Assembly (NCBI RefSeq): GCF_037176765.1
Contig: NC_090021.1
Coordinates: 147,679,074-147,743,073, forward strand
Length of the DNA stretch: 64,000 bases
Direction of reading: 5' to 3'
Source of the DNA: Anolis sagrei
Lineage: Eukaryota; Chordata; Lepidosauria; Squamata; Anolidae
The notes beneath the pieces are model-generated. The model ran no database searches and had not been told where the DNA came from. It saw nothing but the letters and a program-made list of their open reading frames with translations. Shown here in pieces: positions 55,001-63,018 of this stretch. The position numbers and the translations under genes were made by a program. Positions within the stretch are counted from its first letter, which is position 1. Each line of letters begins with the position of its first letter.

Positions 55001-58000
55001 TTTATCCTCTATGGTTCTCTTGCCCATTCCATAGTCCCGAAGTGTGGTTAAGGTGAACCTCCGCATCACTTTCCAGTTCTCACCATGCGAAAAAGTAATA
55101 CCTGAAAAAAGAATTCAAAGTTCACTTTATATTTATACTGACATTAATTCAGCATTATGATGAGATGAAGTCTAAAAAGGGCATATACAAAAAATGGAAA
55201 GGTGTGGGAGGGTCACCAAACAGGAAATCAAGCAAATAACCAACCTGTGTAGAGAAAAGATCCAAAAGGCCAAAACACAAAATGTGTTTAAGCTTGCCAG
55301 AGAGATTTAAAACAATAACAAGGGGTTCTTTGGTTATGGCAGTAGAAAAATGAAGCGGTAGAGCTTCTACTTGGAGAAGGTGGTGAAATGATAACAGGGG
55401 AGAGGGAAAAAGCAGAGCTGGTAAACACCTTCTTTGCCTCAGTTTTCTCACAAAAGAAACAGTGTTCAACCTGAGCAATATAGAGTAGATGAGGCAATAG
55501 GGGAAATGCAACCCAAAATAGGTAAAGTCGTAGTCAAGGAATACCTGGCTACTCTAAATGAATTCAAGTCGCCAAAGCCAGATGAAATACATCAAGGAAT
55601 TAACAGAAGACACTTTAGAACCTCTGGCGATAATCTTTGTAAATTCTTGGAGAGCAACAAAAGTCCCTGCAGACTGGAGGAGACCAAATGTTGTCCCTCT
55701 TCAGGAAATGAAAAAAAAGAGGACCCAAACAATTACCAACCAGTCAGCCTAACATCAATGCCAGATAAGAGTCTGGAGCAGATCATTAAGGAGGCTGTCT
55801 GCAATCACTTAGAAAGGAACATACATACACATGTGGTGGCAATGTAAATATGTACATAATTTTTGGGAGAAAGTATTTAGAGAAATAGAAGATATAATGA
55901 ATATGAAAATTGATAAAAGTCCTAGTATAGCTTTATTATCATTACATAATAATAAGCAATTGAAAAAGGAGGATAAAGAAGCGATAACAAACTTATTAAC
56001 AATAGCAAGACTGCTCATAGCAAGAAATTGGAAAAAAGAAATGAATATACAAATAGATGAGTGGTATAAGGAAGCATGGAAATTAGCAATAAATGATAAG
56101 CTGACATGGTATATATATACCAAAAAAGGTATATGGAAACAAAGCGACTTTGATGCTGTATGGGGAAAATTTGTTGTAAATGGTTTAAAAAACAAGGAAG
56201 GAAAGTTACCGTCACAAGAAGAAATGAGATTTTGGACAGATGATATGTAAAAATTGTGGCTTGAGATGGGTGGAGGGGAGCACTGTGGGGAAAATAAAAA
56301 GGGGGGAAAATGTTTAAGCAAAATAATAAAATAAAATGTTAAAGAGTGTGTTGAACAAAATGTAACAGTAATAACAAATGTATAACAAATGTAATAATTG
56401 TGATAAATCAATAAAAATTATTTTTTTTAAAAAAAAAGAAAGGAATGCTGCGATTACTAAAAGTCAACATGGATTTATCAAAAACAAGTCATGTCAGCTT
56501 AATCTTATTGCTTTTTTTGCAATAGAGTTACAAGCTTAGGAAATACACGGAAAGCAGTGGTTCTAGCATATCTTGATTTCAAGTAAGGCCTTTGACAAGA
56601 TCCCCCATAATCCTCTGGCAAACAAATTAGTAAAAGGTGGGGTGAAGAATACAACTTTTGGGTGAATTTGTAATTGGTTGAGCGACCGGACCCAAAAGGT
56701 GCTCACCAATGGTTTCATCCTGAAAAGAGGTGACTAGTGGGGTACTTCAGCATTCTGTCCTGGGCCCATGCTGTTCAGCATCTTTATTAAAGACTTGGAT
56801 GAAGGTTTACAGAGTACGCTTATCAAGTTTGAAAATGACACCAAATTGGGTGACATAGCTAATACTCCAGACAATAGAATCAGAATTCAAAATGACATTA
56901 ACAGTTTAGAAAGCTGGACCAAAACTAATGAGCAAGTAATTGAAAAGGAAACAAAGGGTAAGAGGGAGGGTGGAAGGGAGAAAGAGGGAGGTAAGGAAAG
57001 AAGGGAGGGAGGGAGGGAAGGAGGAATGAAAGACAGAAGGAAGGAAGGATAGGATGGCGAGAGAGAGGAGGGCCTAATAAAAGAGCCCAAGGGGCCGCAT
57101 CCAGCCCCCTGGCCTAGGTTTGCCCATACCTGATATAAATAATAATAACTACTGTACCCGCCCCACAAAGTCACAACAACCATATAAAACAAAATACTTC
57201 ACCAAGGCCATTTGTAAATTCTTCAAATATTGGGGTGACGGGCCTCTCAGCCAATGCATCAGCCTGGTTCACCAGCGCCTCTTTCACCATCTCATACCCA
57301 CTCAACACTACCATTTTCTGGAATCCCATTTGGATCCTGAAGATGGGGCCATAAACTTTTGACAACTGGAATGAAATACATTTTCAAAGTTGGCATGCAG
57401 ATCCTTAAGACATTTTTATCTTGTGTAAAAAAACAGCAACAATCCTTATTCCATATACTTAGACCTGGAATATCACCATTCATTTGAGGGCCCTTCCACA
57501 TAGCCCTGTATCCCAGAATGTCAAGGCAAAAAATCCCACATTATCTGAATGTGGACTCAGATAAAACAGTTCAAAGAAGATATTGTGAGATTTTCTGCCT
57601 TGATATTCTGGGATATAGGTCTGTGTGGAAGGGCCCCCAGTTACACACCTAGGAAATTTCCAGAGAACTTTAAGACACGACTTAAGTTTGTGTGTCTTCT
57701 TGAACATCCTAGCAAGGAGGTGGTTTATGGATTAATAAATGGTGGCAGCAAAAGAAACTTTAAGAGTAAAAGGTGGCAGCAAAGAAAAATATAACCAGTA
57801 CTATATGATATATAGTTTTGACATCCCCCATCCTGTCCTCGGCCACTGGACCTTCTGCACAGAGCATTAAATAAACATTGAGAAAACAACATGGGACACG
57901 GGCTTTTAACAGTTTAAAAGTTGACATGAATAAAATTGTTCCTGAAGTAAAGCAACTCTCATATTTCCAAGATCTAATCTCTTTTTGAGCTCCATCTGAA

Positions 58001-59318
58001 CATGAGGAAGAACTTCCTGACTGTGAGAGCCGTTCAGCAGTGGAACTCTCTGCCCCGGAGTGTGGTGGAGGCTCCTTCTTTGGAAGCTTTTAAACAGAGG
58101 CTGGATGGCCATCTGTCATTTGAATGCAATATTCCTACTTCTTGACAGGGGGTTGGACTGGATGGCCCATGAGGTCTCTTCCAACTCTTTGATTCTATGA
58201 TCCACTGTGTTTCATATTATGTTATGATACTTTTTGTAATGTAAGTGGCAACAGCAAGCAAAAACAGAGCTTATTTGTTGCTTTCCATCTTAGTGCAGAA
58301 CCCTATGCTCTAAATATTAAGTAGGGATGGAAATACGCAGGAACCTTATGCCTGGCATTTTGTCAGAATTCATGCAGAACCCTATGCCCCAAATATTAAG
58401 TAGGGATGGAAATACGCAGGAACCTTACGCCTGGCATTTTGTCAGAATTCATGCATGATTGACAGTGTACTGTTGTTTTCTGTTTCTCGTCTGGTTTTGT
58501 GTTCCTAGGCACCTGTTCTATCTTATTAATTTGTTTTTCATCTCATTAAGTGAGGAATGCCTGTTGCAAATCCACGAGTTTTGTGCAGGTTTGAACATAG
58601 TAGTTGTCTCAGAGGAGTATGATGGATTTTATACTCTGGGTGGAGGCCATACATATATCAGGCAGGTAAGACTCTGACACTAGCAAGTATTACGGAAAGC
58701 AGTCATTTAAGAAGGAAGCAAGTGCATGTATAATGAATGAGTACAGGAAGCTTTAGTTTGTGCCCACTGGGCATGATTGTGGGACCTATTTCTCTCTGAA
58801 GTAGAATCAGAGGGTTGACTCTTAGTGGTGCATATTTTTGTTTTCCAAGAATGCCCTAGATAAATTCCTCCCTCTTGCACATACACACATTGCATGGTAC
58901 ATCCACCAGTGACCTCTTTGTTTTTACTTTTTTGGCTACTAAGCCCCTACAATTCCTGAAAATTATTTGTAGTCTAACAATTGCAGAATACTAAATAAAC
59001 TTTAAGAAAACATCATGGGACACAGGCTTTTAACATTATCAGTGGTAAAAATTTTAGGATTTATTTTAAGGTGGCTCAAAAAAGGCTTTAAAATGATCGG
59101 CTTTTCCCTGGCACAGAAAGAAGAGAAAACATTACCTTCAGCATTGTTCTGTGAGGCCTCTTCCGATCTATTATATGAAGATTTCCAATAATTGGTAAAG
59201 GCTTGGGACCTGGTAGAAGATTTCGGGAACTGTAATTCCAGAAATGGCTCGTTTTTAAAACCAGCAAAATTATAAGGGCAATTAAGAAAAATATTGTAAT
59301 TGGATGTATCCAATCCAT
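39907..59318 (-). CDS. CYP2K-like: Gene C: complete CYP2K-like cytochrome P450 on the minus strand (9 exons, 495 aa)
   Basis: In transcript order the exons are 59318-59136, 57365-57203, 55101-54952, 53270-53110, 50745-50572, 46889-46745, 43588-43404, 43127-42986 and 40091-39907. The joined frame is 1488 nt with every exon as long as in gene B, all introns GT-AG and no stop. It keeps the anchor, WKVMR, EVQR, FYPEHF and FSAGRRQCAG. The I-helix reads AAGVDTT instead of GAGMETT (Asp for Glu, Ala for Gly). It is clearly more diverged from A/B than they are from each other, for example 7 differences from B in the 61 residues of exon 1. It converges on gene B with about 5.6 kb between their stop codons. 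Introns 6 and 8 are swollen by nested repeats. Function is as for B, but a different substrate range is plausible. Confidence 0.92.
40266..40873. mobile_element. Probable non-autonomous DNA transposon (intron 8 of C)
   Basis: AGGGTGGTTCTAGACAG and CTGTCTGGATGAACCTT are imperfect inverted ends (12 of 17). There is no transposase. A target duplication is not clear. Confidence 0.45.
41935..42545 (+). mobile_element. L2/CR1-type LINE 3' end (intron 8 of C)
   Basis: It encodes [20 protein letters not shown] and [20 protein letters not shown], the usual C-terminal segment of CR1/L2-superfamily ORF2. A 3' UTR follows with CTTGTAAGCCGCACCGAGTC and GGGGTATAAATAAAG, then an ATT microsatellite tail (42518-42541). 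Confidence 0.75.
42986..43127 (-). CDS. CYP2K-like: Gene C exon 8
   Basis: This 142-bp exon encodes [15 protein letters not shown] to AFMPFSA with [11 protein letters not shown]. Intron 7 is only 276 bp, the shortest intron of the gene. Confidence 0.92.
43404..43588 (-). CDS. CYP2K-like: Gene C exon 7 (K-helix)
   Basis: This 185-bp exon contains EVQR, then [17 protein letters not shown]. The acceptor is TTTCTAG and the donor GTGAAT. Confidence 0.92.
44543..44628. repeat. 86-bp perfect palindrome with mariner-like ends
   Basis: I checked all 43 base pairs: the arms are perfect and meet at TTCAA/TTGAA with no spacer. The ends TATACAGGGTTAGTCAAAAT look like a Tc1/mariner inverted repeat beside a TA target. 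Confidence 0.85.
44785..45091 (+). mobile_element. Sauria-type SINE (tRNA-headed)
   Basis: The tRNA-like head has an A box (GGTGGTGCAGTGGGTC) and a B box (GGTTCAAATTC). The body reads GAAAACATGCAAATGTGAGT and the tail GAGTCAGACGCAACAGGACT. The target duplication CCAATCTTTA is at 44775-44784 and 45092-45101. Confidence 0.85.
45772..45960 (-). mobile_element. Partial Sauria-type SINE, reverse
   Basis: GTAAAGGTAAAGGTTTTCCC and GTCATGTCTAACTCTGGGAG followed by GTGGCCAGCATGACTGCATG are the reverse of the Sauria SINE tail and body. The tRNA head is missing. Confidence 0.75.
46069..46306 (+). mobile_element. CR1 LINE 3' end
   Basis: CCATCTGAACATTAGAAAGA, GGACTGGATGGACC and the terminal GATTCTATGATTCTATGAT are the classic amniote CR1 3' end with its 8-bp tail repeats. 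Confidence 0.88.
46745..46889 (-). CDS. CYP2K-like: Gene C exon 6 (I-helix)
   Basis: This 145-bp exon encodes [18 protein letters not shown]. Asp replaces the Glu of A/B in the acidic-Thr pair, which is common across P450s and not a defect. Confidence 0.9.
47108..47324 (+). mobile_element. tRNA-headed SINE of Anolis type (SINE2-like)
   Basis: The head CCCTGGAGGCACAATGGGTT and GGTCAGCGGTTCAAATCC (A and B boxes) is followed by GGGGACATGAGAGAAGCC and the end TTTCTCAAGTCGCTCCTGAC. Confidence 0.8.
47540..49498 (+). mobile_element. LINE C-terminal fragment, interrupted by a hAT-like element
   Basis: The frames read [32 protein letters not shown] and [15 protein letters not shown], then after the insertion [13 protein letters not shown]-like sequence and [15 protein letters not shown] (Cys/His motif). 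These belong to a LINE ORF2 C-terminus whose clade I cannot fix. It ends in a (AATA)n tail. Confidence 0.65.
47791..48967. mobile_element. 1.2-kb hAT-like element with internal 159-bp tandem repeats
   Basis: The ends TAGGCCTGGGTAACAACGG and AACGAAACCACCCAGGCCTA are flanked by a perfect ATCTCCAG (47783-47790 and 48968-48975). TAGAATATTTTTTGAATT recurs at 48113, 48272 and 48431, a period of exactly 159 bp. It is related to the element at 6285-6816. I see no transposase. Confidence 0.8.
50572..50745 (-). CDS. CYP2K-like: Gene C exon 5
   Basis: This 174-bp exon runs from [16 protein letters not shown] to LIRQKE. The intron just after it lacks the G-rich hAT-like MITE that A and B share. Confidence 0.92.
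51402..51441. repeat. ATT microsatellite
   Basis: This is a run of ATT units behind a CR1-like 3' end. A second run is at about 52016-52056. Confidence 0.85.
51473..51948. mobile_element. G/C-rich hAT-like MITE (intron 4 of C)
   Basis: TAGGCCTGTAGCA and TGGCTACGGCCCTG are the ends, flanked by ATGTTGAA and ATGTTGAG (7 of 8). Poly-C runs lie near both ends. It inserted into a CR1-like 3' end. Confidence 0.65.
53110..53270 (-). CDS. CYP2K-like: Gene C exon 4
   Basis: This 161-bp exon encodes [17 protein letters not shown] to VVGSPSVL. I see no long open frame through it because of intron stops on both sides. The translation was made by reading the minus strand; acceptor TTTAG and donor GTAGTC are present. 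Confidence 0.9.
53423..53862. mobile_element. Head-to-head pair of SINE2-like elements (intron 4 of C)
   Basis: A minus-strand copy (about 53423-53630, ending GCGCCACCAGGAGCTCC) is followed after about 10 bp by a plus-strand copy lacking the head start (about 53641-53862, ending AAGTCGCTCCTGACACACAG). The two form an inverted repeat of about 200 bp. Confidence 0.75.
54785..54919. mobile_element. Fold-back hAT element next to exon 3 of C
   Basis: CAGTGGTTCTCAACCTATGG and its inverse GGTTGAGAACCCCTG end the element. The flanks CGCTAGAG and CTCTAGAG match at 6 of 8. Confidence 0.7.
54952..55101 (-). CDS. CYP2K-like: Gene C exon 3
   Basis: This 150-bp exon encodes [15 protein letters not shown] to KKLESYK. 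A fold-back hAT element lies 24 bp after its donor. Confidence 0.92.
55160..56943 (+). mobile_element. CR1-type LINE remnant (intron 2 of C), split by an L1
   Basis: Segments such as [50 protein letters not shown] and [12 protein letters not shown] show CR1-clade RT. Several frameshifts are present. The L1 fragment at 55820-56436 sits inside it. Confidence 0.8.
55820..56436 (+). mobile_element. 5'-truncated L1 3' end inside CR1
   Basis: It encodes [20 protein letters not shown] and [16 protein letters not shown], the C-terminus of L1 ORF2 (stop at 56248-56250), then a 3' UTR and A-tail. The target duplication AGAAAGGAA is at 55811-55819 and 56437-56445. It belongs to a different L1 subfamily from the one in gene A. 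Confidence 0.88.
56985..57050 (+). repeat. Purine-rich GGAA/GGGA tract
   Basis: This is a run of GGGA, GGAA and GAGA units. It is followed to about 57132 by the right end of a hAT-like element (TTTGCCCATACCTG). Confidence 0.7.
57203..57365 (-). CDS. CYP2K-like: Gene C exon 2
   Basis: This 163-bp exon reads [16 protein letters not shown]. It then differs from A/B near its end ([15 protein letters not shown]), a segment close to the B-C loop that often varies between CYP2 paralogs. Confidence 0.92.
57488..57636. repeat. Complete fold-back MITE (intron 1 of C)
   Basis: GGGCCCTTCCACATAGCCCT and its near-perfect inverse ending GTGTGGAAGGGCCC enclose about 40 bp. It is the cleanest member of the family in the window. 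Confidence 0.75.
57988..58201 (+). mobile_element. CR1 LINE 3' end (intron 1 of C)
   Basis: CCATCTGAACATGAGGAAGA to TTGGACTGGATGGCCC and CTTTGATTCTATGAT is a second copy of the CR1 3' end seen at 46069-46306. Confidence 0.88.
58294..58453 (+). repeat. Two-unit tandem duplication, 80-bp unit
   Basis: GCAGAACCCTATG begins each unit, at 58294 and 58374. I see only three differences between the units, so the duplication is recent. Confidence 0.85.
59136..59318 (-). CDS. CYP2K-like: Gene C exon 1
   Basis: This 183-bp exon encodes [20 protein letters not shown] and the hinge [13 protein letters not shown], where Leu replaces the first hinge Pro of gene B. The donor is GTAATG (read on the minus strand). 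Confidence 0.92.
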
Positions 59319-59344
59319 TTCTCCAGGAAGCAGTTTTCTGTAGC

Positions 59345-59410
59345 ACCTGCAATGAAGGTTGCAATATGGCTTAACACAATTAAAATTGGTGTTACTTATA
59401 TTTTGTACAA
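59345..59410 (-). promoter_or_regulatory. Gene C proximal promoter / 5' UTR
   Basis: On the minus strand it reads TTGTACAAAATATAAG, then CAACCTTCATTGCAGGTGCT before the ATG, matching the region before gene B. The TATA-like core lies about 80 bp before the start codon. Confidence 0.4.
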
Positions 59411-60140
59411 ATGCACGAGACCAGGTTATAGGTTGCCTCTGGCAAATCATTTACTTTTCTATCAAGTTTAACAAGTGATGCTGTCAAGAATGATCTGGCT
59501 TCCTGAACCATGGTCCGTGCTTCCATGAAAACAGGCCTCTAGCATTGTATGCACCTCACACAAGTTGGCAGAAATGTTTTTGCTGAGAGACTCACAAATC
59601 TGATCTGGTGGACTTTAAACTGAGTTGTGTGGGGGAGGGTTACAGTATTCCTGGGAGAAGACTTTATCAATGCCCAGAGCCAGTAACCCAAAGGCTAAAG
59701 AGAGAATTGGACAAACAGACCAAGTACCAAGCAGTGAGGGGATAGTAATCTCAACCTGCTAGGCTGAATATTCTATGGGTTTAGATGTCTCTGCACAAAG
59801 CATGGGAAAAAATCAAGAGGAATTGGAACTCGTAGCACAACAAAACAGTTACCATGTAATAAGCATCACTGAAACCTGGTAGAATGAGTTATATAATTGA
59901 AATGTAATAATGGAGAGTATAACTTATTTCAGGGAAATAGACCAAACAGGAATGGGCGTAGAGAAGCATTATATTACAATGATGTTTACACCTGTAAAGA
60001 GACACAGAGCTTAAATCCTGGCAACCAGTTGAGAGCATCTGGTTAAAAATTATGGCAGTGAAGACTGAAAAATATTGTGGGGGTCTACTACAGACTTCCA
60101 AGACAGACTGAAGGCCTGGATGAAGCCTTCCATGAAGAGA

Positions 60141-60142
60141 TA

Positions 60143-60187
<45 letters not shown>
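60141..60187. repeat. ATG/GAT microsatellite
   Basis: This is a run of about 15 GAT units at the left edge of the R4-like LINE. Confidence 0.88.
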
Positions 60188-60188
<1 letters not shown>

Positions 60189-60900
60189 GATGGAGGGCCT
60201 GATTTTGACAGCCCAAGAACAAGCCACAAATGCCATCAACACCAGAATTGAAAAGTCAACAACAGATCCCAAATGTAGACTCTGCAAGGAAGCGGATGAA
60301 ACAATAGATCACATCCTCAGCTGTTACAGGAAGATCATGCAGACAGAATACAAGCAGAGGCATAACACCATTGCTCAGATGATTCATTGGAACCTGTGCC
60401 TCAACTACCATCTGCCTGCGACAAAGAACTGGTGGGATCACAAGCCAAAAAAAGTTACAGAGAATGAACACGTCAAGCTACTCTGGGACTTCCAAATTCA
60501 GACAGAGTTTTGGAGCACAACACTCCTGACCTCATGATTGTGTTAAAAAATAAAGTATGGATTGTTGATGTTGCAATCCCAGGTGACAGCAGTATCGAAG
60601 AGAAAAAAACTGGAAAAGCTGACACGATATGAGGATTTAAAGATTGAACTGCAAAGACTCTAGCACAGTCAAGGTGGTCCCAGTGGTGCAGTGTCTAAAG
60701 GCCTTGGCCTGCACTTAAACACAATCGGCGCTGACAAGATTATCATCTGCTAGCTGCAAAAGGCCACCTTACTGGGATCTGCACGCATTATTTGCCAATA
60801 CATCACACTGTCCTGGACACTTGGGAAGTGTCTGACATGTGATGCAATACAACAGCCAGCAGAGTGTCTGCTGTGGATTCATCTTGTTGTGTTTCAAATA
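60188..60900 (+). mobile_element. R4/R2-type LINE 3' end with endonuclease-like motif
   Basis: The frame reads CRLCKEADETIDHILSCY (Cys/His knuckle), IHWNLCLNYHLP and LLWDFQIQTEFW. After a frameshift comes NTPDLMIVLKNKVWIVDVAI, a PD...D arrangement like the restriction-like endonuclease of R2/R4 elements. The tail holds KDLGLHLNTIGADKI-like sequence. The clade is assigned from these motifs. Confidence 0.65.
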
Positions 60901-61105
60901 ATAATAACTTTATTTTTATACCCCGCCACCATCTCCCCAAAGCGACCCAGGGCAGCTTACATGGGGACAAGCCCAAGATTCAACCTAGTTAAAATATAAC
61001 AGCAAAATTATTAAAACATTTCAACAATATAAAAACAACCACACTTACTACAATACATAGAAATCATCTAACAACAATCCATGGTCTGAATAGCGCATAG
61101 CTCTG
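60893..61105 (-). repeat. L2/CR1-type LINE 3' tail
   Basis: AACTTTATTTTTATACCCCG with GCGACCCAGGGCAGCTTACA is the antisense LINE 3' end. Confidence 0.55.
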
Positions 61106-61187
61106 AGCTCAGGCAGGCAGCTGGTGCAAATCATTTGCAAAGGATAGGGTTGATGAGTAAAGTGCTTAGGGCAAGTGACAGGGTTAG

Positions 61188-61204
61188 AACGGGGGGGGGG
61201 GGGG
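61188..61204. repeat. G homopolymer run
   Basis: About 14 G in a row. Length is unreliable in any assembly. Confidence 0.8.
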
Positions 61205-62838
61205 TGGCAAAGGAGGCAGAAAGAAGAGATATAGTAGTAATGGGAGATTTCAAGTATTCCAATATCCATTGGAAAACAAATTCTGCCGAGAATACAAAGT
61301 CCAAGAAATTTCTCACTTGCCTTGCAGACAATTTTATTGTCTGGTAGGTGGAAGAGGAACAAAGGAATCAGCTATTCTGGATCTGGTCCTAACCAAGGCT
61401 GAGGATTTGGTCAATGGAGTAATAGTGATGGGATCATTAGGTGAGAGCAACTATGTCCTCCTGGAATTTGTGATACAAATGAAGGATGAAAGAGAAGGCA
61501 GACATGCATTGTGGTAATTTCAGGAAATTTTGGGAAATGCTGAGGGTGATCCCTAAAAATGAAGGGAGTTAATGATGGATGGGAGTTTCTGAAATGTGAA
61601 ATAATGAAGGCACAATTGCAAATAATGTCAACAAGGAGAAAAAATAAGAGAAGTCTAAAGAAACCAAAATTGAGGTCCTAAATAACTTTCAGCTGAGTTG
61701 AGATATAAAAGGGACACATACATGAAATGGAAAAGAGGGGAAATCAATAAACAGGAAGTCAAATGAATAGCCAACATATGTAGGGGAAAGGTCTAAAAGA
61801 CAAAAGCACAAAAAGAGCTCAGGCTTTCCATAGAGATTAAAAATAATTAAAAAAAAACAATTAGGTAGTTAGTTATATCAGTAAAAAAAACCAAGGAAAT
61901 CATAGGGTCTCTGCATGGAGAAGGTGGTAAAATGCTAACAGGGAAAAGGCAGAAGTGCTCAACATCTTCTTATTAGAATGTTATTTTATGACTTTTTTTT
62001 GTAATTCTGATGATGTTGTTGTTTGCTGTTTATGTTTTGATTTTATTGCTGTAATATGTTGTCCGGGCTTGGCCCAGGTTAAAAAACAATAAAAAGGGGT
62101 TGCTGTTGTTTTGTTTTCGTTTTGTGCTCAACCTGGGGAAAATGGAGCAGTTGATGCATTTGGGGAAATGCCACACAGAACAGGTAAAGAGGCAGTACAG
62201 GAACACCTGGCTACCCCAAATGAATTCAACTCTCTAGGACCAGATGAACACCCAAGGCTATTAAAAGAATTGGCAGAAGTAATATCAGAAGGACCAGCAA
62301 TAATCTTTGAGAGGTCTAGGAGAACAGGAGAAATCCCAACAGCCTGGAGGAGATGAAATGTTCTTCTCATCTTCCAAAGAGGAGGCAAACAATTATTACC
62401 GTTGACATGACATCTATACCAAGACTCTAGAGCAAATTATTAGACAAACAGTCTGTAATACATTACAAAGAAATGGTGTGATCCCATTAAGTCAACTTTT
62501 GAGTTTTCAAAAACAAGCCACATGCAGTGAACCTTCTTTCTTTCTTTATTGAGTTACAAACTTGGCAAATGTTTGCTTATAGTTAGGCATTTGAAAAGAA
62601 GCCCCATGGTACTCTTTTAAAGGATCTAGTAAGATTTGGGCTAGACAATGCTACCATTAGGGGGATTTATAATTGCTTGACTGGTCAAACCAAAAGGATG
62701 TTCACCAATGGATCCTCTTCATCCTGGAGAGAACTGTCTAGTTGAATTCCACAAGGTTTTGTCCTGGGCCTACTGCTATTCAACATTCTTATGAGTTACT
62801 TGGATGTCAAAATACAAAGCTGGGAGAGATTGAAACAA

Positions 62839-63018
62839 AAATGCAACTGATATGAAAGGAAGGCTGACCTGCTTTTTGGATGGATTGCATGGGGCCTGGC
62901 AGGGCCTGCAGCCAAGCGACGAGTAAAGAGTGCTCCTTACTCAGCACTTGGCTGCAAGCCCTGCCAGGTCCCGGGTGCATAGGTCAGGAAGCTGCACCCG
63001 TAGACCCAAAGCGCAGCT
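62839..63018 (+). repeat. Dispersed 180-bp repeat, copy 2
   Basis: It is the second copy of the block at 39519-39697, at the end of the decayed CR1. Confidence 0.7.

Larger units (their letters stand above)
59770..62846 (+). mobile_element. Decayed CR1-type LINE, split by R4-like LINE and LINE tails
   Basis: The 5' part (to about 60138) resembles the apurinic endonuclease start (ISITETWW-like). At 61200-61480 the frames read DIVVMGDFKYSNIHWKTNSA and LTCLADNFIVW, the CR1 endonuclease. At 62110-62850 RT segments follow. An L2/CR1-type 3' end at about 61975-62117 and the R4-like LINE at 60188-60900 interrupt it. Many frameshifts are present. Confidence 0.7.

Noticed and set aside
56887-57192. 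Proline/serine-rich minus-strand frame
   Set aside because: It is the reverse translation of the GGAA/GGGA simple repeat.
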